From Chaenocephalus aceratus (Eukaryota > Chordata > Actinopteri > Perciformes > Channichthyidae): a stretch of DNA of 64,000 bases. The translations under genes were made by a program, and so were the position numbers. The stretch is taken from positions 1,116,001 through 1,180,000 of the forward strand of contig JAMFTG010000073.1 in NCBI GenBank assembly GCA_023974075.1, in the 5' to 3' direction. Below the pieces are notes generated by a model. That model was not told the origin of the DNA, did no database searches, and saw only the letters and a program-made list of their open reading frames with translations. Shown here in pieces: positions 55,740 to 64,000 of the stretch; the first letter of the stretch is position 1, and every line of letters begins with the position of its first letter.

Positions 55740-56870
55740 ATGGAACATCAGAATGGTAAAGACAATTCTGAAATTCCAGGGAGTTACCGGGAGCAATGGG
55801 AACAGATTAAGAGATTGATTTTAAGTGGAATCAAACGGGGGGCTAAAGAAAAGGCTTGTACTGATCTCCGATTCCTACACGATAAGATGATAACAGAGAA
55901 TAGAGTGGAGGATGATGACACCGTAGGTAATTTGGGCACAGCATTGAATCTATATGAAAGACAGATTGTAAAGCAACTTGCACACCTAAACGAACAGAAG
56001 CCCAGATGGTTTGCCCGTAGCAAATGGAACAAACAAATACAAGCACTAGATAGATTGAGGAGGATTTGTCACAATGCTGCCCTCGCAATGATTGGAATTT
56101 ATGTTCCTCCCGTCACAGACGAAAATCTCCCGGGTGCAATGGCAATCCAAAGCCCCATAAAAACAGATGAAGATAAAGACACGAAGGTGCCTACAAATGG
56201 AGACATTCTTGACTATATAGCGGAACGAGTCGAATATTTTGAAAGAAGGCAAAATAAGGTTGTCTCTAACTCAGAGCAGAAATCTCAAACGGGGCCCACA
56301 CAAAATCCAGCTATTCCCACCCGCTCCTCTCTCCTTTACCCGGATTTAGGTAGTCTGATTACACAGCCTCCTCCCCCTTATTCTCTACCCGACGAAAGCG
56401 CAAATAAATTGCAAATGATAGTGGCAGATGCATCGGACACAGAAGGAGGGGAGACTGCCATGAGCGTAGGGAATTATAGAATGGTGGGGACAGTAGCGTT
56501 GAGTCCGTTAAGGGGCGTCCCTACTCCAAAGAAAAGACTAAATGTTAAAAAAACACAAGTTTCCTCCCCGTTAGACAGAATAGACAGCGCACACACCACG
56601 CGGAGGCCTAGTTTTAACACAGACCAGGAGGTGGTTTCCCCGAGAAGGGACAGTCGACCACCTGATAGGGAGCTCACCTCAGAACAATTGACTTCCCTTC
56701 AGACAGATCTTACAAAGAGCCACTCAGGCGCTACACAGACAGAAATAACATACATAACTGACCTCCTAGACGAGAGGGAAACACGAGAAAGGCGGTGCTA
56801 TGAACACCGCCTTGTAGACGCAAGGAGGAAGTCAGGAGACAAGAACAGAGCGGATATGAGGGCTCGGTAG
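55740..56870 (+). CDS. gag: ERV2 gag, matrix and linker part
   Basis: 376 codons from an ATG. The N-terminal ~140 residues are basic and helical, as in a matrix protein, with no glycine at position 2 (MEHQ), so standard myristoylation is not predicted. A proline-rich segment carries a PPPY late-domain motif (about 56368-56382) that would recruit host ubiquitin ligases for budding. The frame ends at TAG 56868-56870, with a second in-frame TAG at 56877. An alternative frame is open from about 56863 to 57125, so a compensated frameshift may explain the stops. Confidence 0.85.
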   Translation: MEHQNGKDNSEIPGSYREQWEQIKRLILSGIKRGAKEKACTDLRFLHDKMITENRVEDDDTVGNLGTALNLYERQIVKQLAHLNEQKPRWFARSKWNKQIQALDRLRRICHNAALAMIGIYVPPVTDENLPGAMAIQSPIKTDEDKDTKVPTNGDILDYIAERVEYFERRQNKVVSNSEQKSQTGPTQNPAIPTRSSLLYPDLGSLITQPPPPYSLPDESANKLQMIVADASDTEGGETAMSVGNYRMVGTVALSPLRGVPTPKKRLNVKKTQVSSPLDRIDSAHTTRRPSFNTDQEVVSPRRDSRPPDRELTSEQLTSLQTDLTKSHSGATQTEITYITDLLDERETRERRCYEHRLVDARRKSGDKNRADMRAR

Positions 56871-56879
56871 AAGATATAG

Positions 56880-58526
56880 GGGAAATTAGGGAGAGGAGAG
56901 GCCAGCACACAGGTGTACGCAGGCGCGCTGAGGAGGGGGAGAAATGTGATCCTTTTCAGAACAGATCACGCCAGACATCTACGTCTTATTACCCATGCGT
57001 TGAGGGAGGGGCGTCGGGCCATGAAAGTGAGGAAGAGACAGCGAACCACAGAAGTGGGGGAAAGTCAGCTGGCCATAAAAGGGATAGGGAAACAGCAGGC
57101 CATAACACTGAGGGGTTTTTACAATGAAGCAGGAGGCCAGGGTCATAAAGACAGCTATCAGGACACTTTTCAGCAGGAACAAGCAGGACAGGAAGAGGAA
57201 GACAGCAGGAGGGCGAGGTGCAAAGTTAAGCAGATATCTCTGACAGGAACAATCAGTGAACGAGTGGAAGTAGGTCAGGTTCTTTCAATGCCCCGTAACA
57301 GATTAAGGTCTCACCACACCGCAGAAGACCCCACCAAGCATGCTTTTATTGCTCCAGTATTACAGGCGCCTTTAGTGGCCGCGCAAAATGGGAAAACGGC
57401 TTATCATCCTTTCACACTAGGGGACATACATGCGCTGGTTGATAAAATGCCGTTGCCTACTGAGGGAGGGAGACATTGGATGCGAAGGTTTGCGGACATG
57501 GCTGTAGGACAGACTATCTGTCTGGGAGATTTCAGGAGAATACTAGCACAACAGACTTCCTATTATGAGGTAGAAAGAGTTGAGGATAGATCAGGAACAT
57601 CAACAATGAAAGATGACGTGCCTATTTCCTTTAACGATGTTCACAGCCAGCTGGGCAAAGCAATGAGAGAACATTTCCCACAGACAGGGGGAGGTTACGG
57701 TTCACTGTCATTTACATTTACACCTGGAGAGGCTGCAGCAACCATGTTGCTCAGGGCACGCCAACAATACACAGTGGCAACTGACTGCAGTCCAGATAAT
57801 AATGACCAACATATACAGATGTTCCGTAAGGCAGTGCTTGCAGCGGTGTCGAAAGAAATTAAAAGTCTGATGGAGGACAATCCAGAGGTAGATCAGTTAA
57901 ACACACAGACGTGGGAACGTCATTTAGCCCATCATATGAGTAGATTTAACAAACAACATACAGAGAGTAAAACTGAGGAAGAGGAGTTGAGGGTGCAGTT
58001 ACTGCGAACGCAGCTGGAAATAGCCCGGAAAACAGTTCAGAATGACAAAAGAATGCCAAAACAGTTGATTGTTCACCCAGTAGCGCCGGCCGTGCAGCCA
58101 CAGGGGCAACAAAACCCACAAGGGGGCCTTTCCAACCAGGGTCCGCCCTATAGTCAGCCCCAATTTGGCTATGATAATGGTTCTTGGCAACAGAGGGGTG
58201 GGTTCAGAGGCGGGGTCAGAGGTCGAGGTGGCTTTGGAATGACTCCTGGATTGGACTTATATCAGAAGGTGTGTTTCATTTGCGGACAGCCAGATCACTG
58301 GTTCAAGCAGTGCCCACATAAAGCCCCACCAGGAAGGGGGCGGGCTAGAGGGGGACAGAGAGGGTACGGAAGGGGGGGAACGGATCAGAGAGGACCATAT
58401 ATCCAGACACCCAGGAGGCTGTCCCATTGCCGCAACAAACCGAACCAGGGTCACATTGCCCCTAATGCTATGGCCGCCCCCTATGGCCAGTTTGTCCTGT
58501 ATGAGGGGGAGTACTACGAAGAATGA
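56880..58526 (+). CDS. gag: ERV2 gag, capsid and nucleocapsid part
   Basis: Same frame as the upstream gag after two stops. It contains a capsid-like region (YHPFTLGDIHALVDKMPLP onward, about residues 165-390), then a charged helix and a glycine/arginine-rich nucleocapsid with one zinc knuckle C-x2-C-x4-H-x4-C (CFICGQPDHWFKQC; 58272-58313). One knuckle and RGG-like flanks fit a gamma-like gag. The end (VLYEGEYYEE) is acidic/tyrosine-rich like the ERV1 gag tail. It stops at TGA 58524-58526 with protease following in the same frame. Confidence 0.88.
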   Translation, partial: GKLGRGEASTQVYAGALRRGRNVILFRTDHARHLRLITHALREGRRAMKVRKRQRTTEVGESQLAIKGIGKQQAITLRGFYNEAGGQGHKDSYQDTFQQEQAGQEEEDSRRARCKVKQISLTGTISERVEVGQVLSMPRNRLRSHHTAEDPTKHAFIAPVLQAPLVAAQNGKTAYHPFTLGDIHALVDKMPLPTEGGRHWMRRFADMAVGQTICLGDFRRILAQQTSYYEVERVEDRSGTSTMKDDVPISFNDVHSQLGKAMREHFPQTGGGYGSLSFTFTPGEAAATMLLRARQQYTVATDCSPDNNDQHIQMFRKAVLAAVSKEIKSLMEDNPEVDQLNTQTWERHLAHHMSRFNKQHTESKTEEEELRVQLLRTQLEIARKTVQNDKRMPKQLIVHPVAPAVQPQGQQNPQGGLSNQGPPYSQPQFGYDNGSWQQRGGFRGGVRGRGGFGMTPGLDLYQKVCFICGQPDHWFKQCPHKAPPGRGRARGGQRGYGRGGTDQRGPYIQTPRRLSHCRNKPNQGHIAPNAMAAPYGQFVLYEGEYYEE

Positions 58527-58807
58527 AGATGCCCAGGGAACTCTGGATGTACGGGCCTGGCAGATCCATACATTACTATGACTGTTAAAGACTCAAAGCT
58601 ACCATTCCTGGTTGATTCAGGAGCAAGATATTCCACCATCAATTCTCCCGTCTTCAAGGCGTCCCTTTCATCTACAACAGTCTCAGTCATAGGGTTTTCG
58701 GGAAAAAATAGAAAAAAATACCGCTTTCCACGCTGTTATCCACCAAGATAGCAGGACAGACATTCTTACACCAGTATATTCTTGCACCTAAAAGCCCGGC
58801 TAACCTC
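58527..58807 (+). pseudogene. pol: ERV2 protease, frameshifted
   Basis: It continues in the gag frame after the UGA: an aspartic protease start with LPFLVDSGARYST (D of DSG at 58614-58616). A frame change occurs near 58700-58720 in an A-rich run, after which the protease C-terminus moves to the frame of the next ORF. The active site is kept but the chain is broken. Confidence 0.8.
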
Positions 58808-59566
58808 ATGGGAAGGGATATTCTGATCAAAGCGAATGCCTCCATCCTCTGTTCCCCGGATGGACTGATAATATCATTCCCAAATGGCACGAGCATCAAT
58901 TGTTCGTTATCTACCATAAAATCAGGTTCTCAGATGATGTTGGCCCAGTCCACTGAGGCAGAAGCAACCCAACATGCCACTATATTCTGGGGACTGTTGG
59001 ACCGACCTCGGGACAACACACCTGGACTATATTCCATTTTTCAACAATGGAAGCCATGGATTAACCTCCTCAGGCCTTATGGCTCCCCTCCAGACCCCCC
59101 CCACCTGACGCTAAACTATGATAGAAGAGACGACCAAAGTTATGAATATGAGTATGATAATGAGGTGTCTATGGCCGTTTGGGACGTTACCACGACAAAT
59201 CTCTTTGTGGGACAGGCGGGGGTGGCTGCGTCAGTTGAGCTCTCTGATGAACAACTGTATTGGTACCGTTTGTCTGCTGAGTCCACACCACACATTTCAT
59301 TAGCTATCAGGAAGGGTTATGAAGCTAAAGAACTTGGTCCCATGGTAAAGACGCTGCTAGAAGTCGAAGATTGGGAACCTACGCAGATCGCGGCACTGAC
59401 ATACTCTCCCACACACAGAGCTTATCGTCTTAAAATCTGCACACAAGAATGCATCCACATGGAGAGACACGAAGTAGATAGACATCATGGTAGGGAAAAA
59501 ACTGACCATGCATATACAGTTGACATGTTGCGTGATCTCCCGTCTGACCTGTGGGCACTCTCATGA
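58808..59566 (+). CDS. pol: ERV2 protease end and 2H-like domain
   Basis: The 252-codon frame begins at the conserved MGRD of the protease C-terminus and covers the extra domain found in ERV1. The motifs are PPHLTLNY (H99; 59102-59110) and TPHISLAI (H162; 59291-59299), 63 residues apart. Compared with ERV1, motif 2 has serine for threonine, which the 2H family permits, and the segment between is diverged but the same length within one residue. The frame ends where the polymerase begins, by a shift near 59565. Function is inferred from motifs only. Confidence 0.7.
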   Translation: MGRDILIKANASILCSPDGLIISFPNGTSINCSLSTIKSGSQMMLAQSTEAEATQHATIFWGLLDRPRDNTPGLYSIFQQWKPWINLLRPYGSPPDPPHLTLNYDRRDDQSYEYEYDNEVSMAVWDVTTTNLFVGQAGVAASVELSDEQLYWYRLSAESTPHISLAIRKGYEAKELGPMVKTLLEVEDWEPTQIAALTYSPTHRAYRLKICTQECIHMERHEVDRHHGREKTDHAYTVDMLRDLPSDLWALS

Positions 59567-60428
59567 TGTAGGTTTCTGCTTAAAAGCCACACCAGTAACA
59601 TTTGAGGTGAGCAGCTCTGTGCCTGTGAACTGGTCACAATACCCGATCAAACCACAGGCAAAAGGGGGTGTTGACAAGGCAGTTGAGGGACTGAAGAGAG
59701 CAGGGGTGTTAGAACCCTCACAAAGCGTTTGGAATACTCCCATACTTCCTGTATCAAAATCTAGCGGGGAGTACAGAATGGCTCATGATTTGAGAACCGT
59801 TAATGCTATTACGACTACAGCTCTGATACCAGTTTCCTAACCCCTACACGGCTATCTGTAATATCTCACCTGAACATACATGGTTCACCTGTATTGACCT
59901 AGCCAACGCTTTCTTCTGCATACCCCTGGCAGAGAGTATGAGACCTATTTTTTCTTTTACAATAGGAGGGGAGAAACTACAATACACAAGACTACCACAA
60001 GGCTTCAGTTTGTCTCCAGGAATATTTAACAAAGTACTCAGGGAACAGCTAGAGGGCGTTACATTGCCAGTGGGGGGTAGTATTAATACAGTATGTAGAC
60101 GACCTTCTCATCGCAGCACCTTCTGCAGCCTCTTGTTTGGAGGCCACCAGAAACCTACTGGTGCGCCTCCACACATCAGGGTTCAAAGTCTCCAAGAAAA
60201 AGCTTAAAATGCACCCGTAAAGAAGAGGTGACATTTTTGGGCAGAGTGATTTCCCCAGCAGGCACGGGCATGTCGGCAGCGCATCAGGAACACATTTTGA
60301 ACCACCCGAAACCCAAACAGTAAAAGACATGTTGTCTTTTTTGGGTCTCACAGGCTACAGCAGACACTACATCCCAGAGTATAACCTGAAAACAGCTGAA
60401 CTCAGAAAACTCATTCAATGAGAAAGGC
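59560..60428 (+). pseudogene. pol: ERV2 reverse transcriptase, frameshifted
   Basis: Segments in three frames: WNTPILPVSK (to 59840), then the catalytic FTCIDLANAFF and LPQGFSLSPGIF (59845-60080), then YVDD in a further frame (about 60092-60103) and SFLGLTGYS (about 60340). Each piece aligns colinearly with ERV1. At least three frameshifts inactivate it. Confidence 0.88.
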
Positions 60429-61377
60429 ATGCGCAATCTCACTGCCACACTAGACTGGACACAAGCGGCAGAAGCTGCGTTCATTTCTCTCAAACAATCC
60501 ATGTCCCAAGTCACGGCTCTCGCCTCTGCATCTTATGCATTACCATTCTTTCTTGATGTTTCTGAAAATGAAAACACAGTAAATGGGATTCTTTTTCAGA
60601 AAAAGGGGGGTTGTAGGACAATATTGATGTATGTCAGTGTTACACTGGACAGAGTGGAAAACAGAGAACCTCCCTGCATGAGACATGCGGCAGGTACAGC
60701 ACGTATCTTGAACAAGATTTCACACATTGTGATGAGCCATCCTTTGACAGTACTGACAACACACAGCATTGTCTCTTTTGTGAACTCAAGTGCATTCACA
60801 ATGACTTCAACGAGACAAACAAGGCTGGAGAAAACTCTGACAAAGGCACACATCACATACACACATGAAGGAGTTAACAGCGCAGACACCATTGGCAGCG
60901 GAGAACCCCATAGGTGTGAGGAAAGAATCATCCAGGATGTGAAGATAAGAATAGATCTCAGAGACGAGCCTATGCCACATGCAGAAAACCGGTTCACAGA
61001 CGGCTGTTGTTTCAGACACCCCACCGACGGGCTCCAAGCGGCCTACGCAGTGGTAAGTCAAACAGCGGAGGGGACAGTTTGAGGAAAGAGCAGCAGGAAA
61101 AGTAACAGGGAAAGTCTCAGCACAGTTGGCAGAAGTAATGGGAGTCATTGCAGCATTAGAGCTATCAAAAGGAAAAGATGTAAACATCTATACTGACTCA
61201 GCATATGTTCATGGTGTCATACATGTGGAAATGCCAGTGGATGAGAGCAGGATTTGTAACGTCCACAAATACCCCCATCAAACATGAGAAAGAGATCAAA
61301 AGGCTTGCAGAAGCAGTAATGTTGCCTAACAGTTAGCTTTACTTAAGTGTAAAGGTCACAACACAGAAAATAACTAC
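60429..61377 (+). pseudogene. pol: ERV2 connection and RNase H, frameshifted
   Basis: The 217-codon frame to 61082 matches the ERV1 connection region (FLDVSENENTVNGILFQKK, HIVMSHPLTVLT) and the first RNase H aspartate (RFTDGCC). A shift near 61075 moves E (AEVMGVIAAL) and D (YTDSAYV, about 61193) to other frames. At the site of the ERV1 nonsense TAA this copy has a sense codon. Confidence 0.85.
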
Positions 61378-62490
61378 TTGGCTTGGGGTAACAATGCAGC
61401 AGACAAAGCAGCTAAAGAGAAGGCAGGATATACACCATGGTATCAAATGCTTGTCTTAAAATCTGCTGACTTGCTGCCCGCAATAACAGACGAGACGCTT
61501 AAAGAAGCTCAAGAAGCGGGGTCTCCTCAAGACAAAAAACTATGGTCAAACAGGGGAGCTACCAACAAAGATGGGATATGGTACTCCCCAGATGGGAGAC
61601 CGGTAATACCCCCAGAGTGGATAAGATCCATGCTTAAAGAAGCACACGGCCCAACACATTGTGGTAAAACTCAGATGAGCAGACACCTGACTCACTGGTG
61701 GCACCCTTACCTACCTGACATGATAGCAAATCACCTAGAAGAGTGTGTAATTTGCTTAACCCATAACATCAGAGCCACAGTGAAACCACACCAGGGAAAG
61801 TTTCCTTTACCTAAGATGGCAGGAGAAGAAATCATCATTGACTACACTGACATGATTGACAAAGTAAGAGGATTCAGATATTTGTTAGTTGTAGTAGATG
61901 CATACACAGGTTGGCCAGAAGCTATCCCTTGCAGAAGAGAAGATGCAGACTCAGTGATCAAATTCCTAGTCACGCATTACATTCCATTACATGGATTTCC
62001 TAGGAAAGTGAGGTCAGACAATGGCAGCCATTTCAAGAACCATGACCTACGCACAGTAGAAGAGTCCTAGGACTAAGACACAGTTTTGGAGCAGTTTATC
62101 ATCCACAGTCTCAGGGAAAAGTGGAAAGGATGAACCAGAACTTAAAACAAAAACTCAGCAAAGCATGTGAGGAGACAGGCATGAAATGGTTAGACATTGC
62201 CTCTAGCTCTTATGTCAATCAGGAGCTCCATTAACAAAGGGACAGGTTTCTCTCCATTTGAGCTCACTCATGGTCACCAGTTCCCAGGCCCAGGGGCCCT
62301 AAGTGTAGGAAAGGAAATAGAGGTTCTGAGTTCGAAACCATACTTCCAGCAACTTAAGGGATTGGTGGCAGATTTTTCCACCCAGGTTGCAGAGGCAAAA
62401 GGGGGACCCGAGAAACACGAAGCGAACACTGCGGAGTTCGTCTGGCTGAAAGCAATCAGACCCAAGTGGCTGAGACCCAGGTTCTCTGGA
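61378..62490 (+). pseudogene. pol: ERV2 integrase, frameshifted
   Basis: The first frame (61378-62070) has the HHCC zinc site (HGPTH, CVIC) and the core with DYTDM and RSDNGSHF. After a shift near 62065 the catalytic E block (GKVERMN, about 62118) is in another frame, and the C-terminal domain resumes at 62197. Similarity to ERV1 ends after KWLRPRFSGP, exactly where the palindrome-bearing repeat starts. Confidence 0.88.
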
Positions 62491-62552
62491 CCTAGTGCTG
62501 CGTACCTGGACTCACATTCAGGTTCAGGTCCGGACTCAAGTCCAGAGGTTCA

Positions 62553-62588
62553 GGTTCAGGTCCGGACTTATAAGTCCGGACCTGAACC
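62553..62588. repeat. Perfect 36-bp palindrome
   Basis: The half-site ggttcaggtccggactta is followed immediately by its exact complement, with no spacer. A partial direct copy (ggttcaggtccggact) precedes it at 62521. It marks the breakpoint of ERV2. Confidence 0.95.
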
Positions 62589-62835
62589 CATGTCTTGTGT
62601 CAAGTTGTGTGAGTAACTAAAGTGAACTTATTGTGAGCTAATTATCAATTTAAAATTAACAATAATCAACTCAAATTCAAACTCATCAGGTTTATTGTGC
62701 TCCCATCTAACTTGTGTCTACATTTCTCTACAAAGTACAAATGTGACCCGCTCTATCGAAATCAGTCGGAAGTCGCAACGGCTCATTTCAAAATAAACGT
62801 GGATTTGTGTAAAAAACTAGTTTTTCGGGGTTTTG
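62589..62835. other. Non-coding A/T-rich stretch
   Basis: No gene was recognised between the palindrome and the tandem duplication. Confidence 0.5.
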
Positions 62836-62837
62836 GT

Positions 62838-63160
62838 GTTTTGTTTGATTTCAAATAAACAAAGTCTTGGCTTTCAGAATCTTAAACTTTTATTTCCAAA
62901 ATCACACGATAAATACATGTTTGAAGCTTGTAAAGGGAAGGTGACAGCTCTCACGCTGCTCTTCCGCAGCGCTGCTCCCCCTCCCTCCGGCTGACATTAT
63001 GAATGAAAAGCATATCGTAATCATAGATAACACGGCAGAGTCCGTGACAGTTTGTTTTCATCTGATTTAAAATAAACAAAGTCTTGGCTTTCAGAATATT
63101 AAACTTGTTTCGCCAAATTCAGATGATAAATACAACTTTGAAGCTTGTAAAGGTATAATT
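62838..63160 (+). repeat. Tandem duplication, period about 215 bp
   Basis: aataaacaaagtcttggctttcagaat followed by gaagcttgtaaagg occurs at about 62857-62937 and again at 63071-63152, with 10-15 percent difference. Confidence 0.85.
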
Positions 63161-63271
63161 ACAAGCGGAGAACGAGGAGAGTAACGTAACGTCACAGCTG
63201 GCATAACAACAGCCGGTGTTTCTTGTGAGTGTTTTTCCCGGGAAACAAACACAATACACACAAACGCAAAA

Positions 63272-63304
<33 letters not shown>
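63272..63304. repeat. (AC)n microsatellite, short
   Basis: About 16 uninterrupted CA units. Confidence 0.95.
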
Positions 63305-63307
<3 letters not shown>

Positions 63308-63419
63308 AGACACTATAGGCTATAAACCAACATCATTTCCTCGCGACCTTCCCCCAGTAAAAACGAAAATATTTTTCCTCCATACTTTGACAATTATTAG
63401 CCGCTAATCAGATCGATGG

Positions 63420-64000
63420 ATTCAGAGAAGAGCAAATCGCAAGACTGTTGAACTCCAACATTGTGAGAGGGACAGCCTCTGATGAGCAATGGGTTTCAGC
63501 TGATCACTGATTAATTTTTTGACGGAACCGGTTTGAAGTTGCCCCGTTATCCGGCTCAGATTCAGAGTCAGACAGCCCTGACACTGACAAACAGCCCTCA
63601 GACCACGGATGCTGAAGAGGATGAGGAGCGACCACTGCTGAACGAACCGGTGCTGAGACACTTCAGTCCGTACGGCATTATGTGAGCGAGGAACAGCCGC
63701 TCAAGAGATTGAGAGGGCCCGTGACTACAAGTGTAGCTGTACATTTAACCATGGAGTTCCCTGTTATACCCGTTACAACCCCTAAGGAGATGGTCAAGAG
63801 ACGAGGACCCAAATTATGAATGACTAATGGTAAGTACGTTATAACGTTATATTATTTAAATACCTTTGAGTGAGAGTGAGAGAGGAGAGAGATCAAAACC
63901 TGTGGTAACGATGTGTGTGTGAGTAGGGTTAGTGTTAGAAACATACACAAATTAAAATAATGCTCACATAACCACCTACAACTTAAAGTTGGCTAATACT
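63420..64000 (+). other. Possible decayed transposon exon, unassigned
   Basis: Bases 63540-63820 read in shifting frames as an acidic/serine-rich then basic peptide (for example SDSESDSPDTD-like and EEQPLKRLRGP segments), which looks once-coding. A gtaagt follows at 63831. No family was recognised. Confidence 0.3.

Larger units (their letters stand above)
55740..62490 (+). mobile_element. Endogenous retrovirus 2, same family as ERV1, env-less
   Basis: Order: gag (two stops inside), in-frame UGA, protease, extra 2H-like domain, reverse transcriptase, RNase H and integrase, with at least six frameshifts. The protein blocks match ERV1 throughout (for example MGRDILIKANASILCSPDGL and its ERV1 equivalent). 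Homology stops near 62490 at the C-terminus of integrase; env and a 3' LTR are absent, replaced by palindromic repeat DNA. Confidence 0.9.

Overview
This 64 kb window looks like repeat-dense nuclear DNA of a ray-finned fish, most likely a spiny-rayed (percomorph) teleost. The evidence is its mobile-element mix: many hAT-type short elements, Tc1-like elements with teleost-typical ends, DIRS-type tyrosine-recombinase retrotransposons, an L2-like LINE, a Crypton-type recombinase and class-I-like endogenous retroviruses. There are also long AC/GT microsatellites, no operons and no long host gene. I could not support a single ordinary cellular gene; every recognisable coding region belongs to a mobile element or to a repeat-associated gene family. 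No RNA gene could be supported.

Layout. 1-2283: end of a hAT element, then the 3' part of a DIRS element (recombinase, internal complementary region, terminal repeat) broken by a Tc1 deletion derivative. 2284-9400: non-coding DNA with nested short elements, notably a TTAA-flanked foldback element (3624-5307) packed with CCATGG motifs and itself inside a hAT-like repeat. 10071-18344: an 8.3 kb hAT-delimited block with a perfect 8-bp target duplication. 14.9-20.6 kb: a very large imperfect inverted repeat. 21.7-22.1 kb: BED zinc-finger piece of a hAT transposase. 22966-30300: endogenous retrovirus 1 (minus strand) with 3' LTR, polypurine tract, env and almost all of pol, but with gag deleted down to its last codons. 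30.3-38.3 kb: microsatellite, dispersed repeats and about 2.4 kb of unremarkable DNA. 38363-43919: a complete-looking DIRS-type element with inverted ends, internal complementary region and a 139-bp tandem array. 45-51.1 kb: a decayed multi-copy gene with nuclease-like acidic motifs and a cysteine-rich CXC tail, interrupted by a Tc1 and a hAT element. 52.0-53.1 kb: L2-like reverse transcriptase. 54.3-54.9 kb: Crypton-type recombinase. 55740-62490: endogenous retrovirus 2 (plus strand), same family as ERV1, with gag kept but pol decayed and env absent. 62.5-64 kb: a perfect palindrome, a tandem duplication and further repeat DNA.

The two retroviral copies complement each other as evidence. Both place pro-pol in the same frame as gag behind one stop codon (UAG in one, UGA in the other), as expected for read-through suppression. 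Both carry about 200 extra residues between protease and reverse transcriptase. That insert has two H-x-[T/S] motifs 63-64 residues apart, the signature of 2H phosphoesterases. This is the most unusual feature of the window: a candidate accessory enzyme inside a fish retroviral pol. The second most unusual is the nuclease-like/CXC gene family at 45-51 kb.
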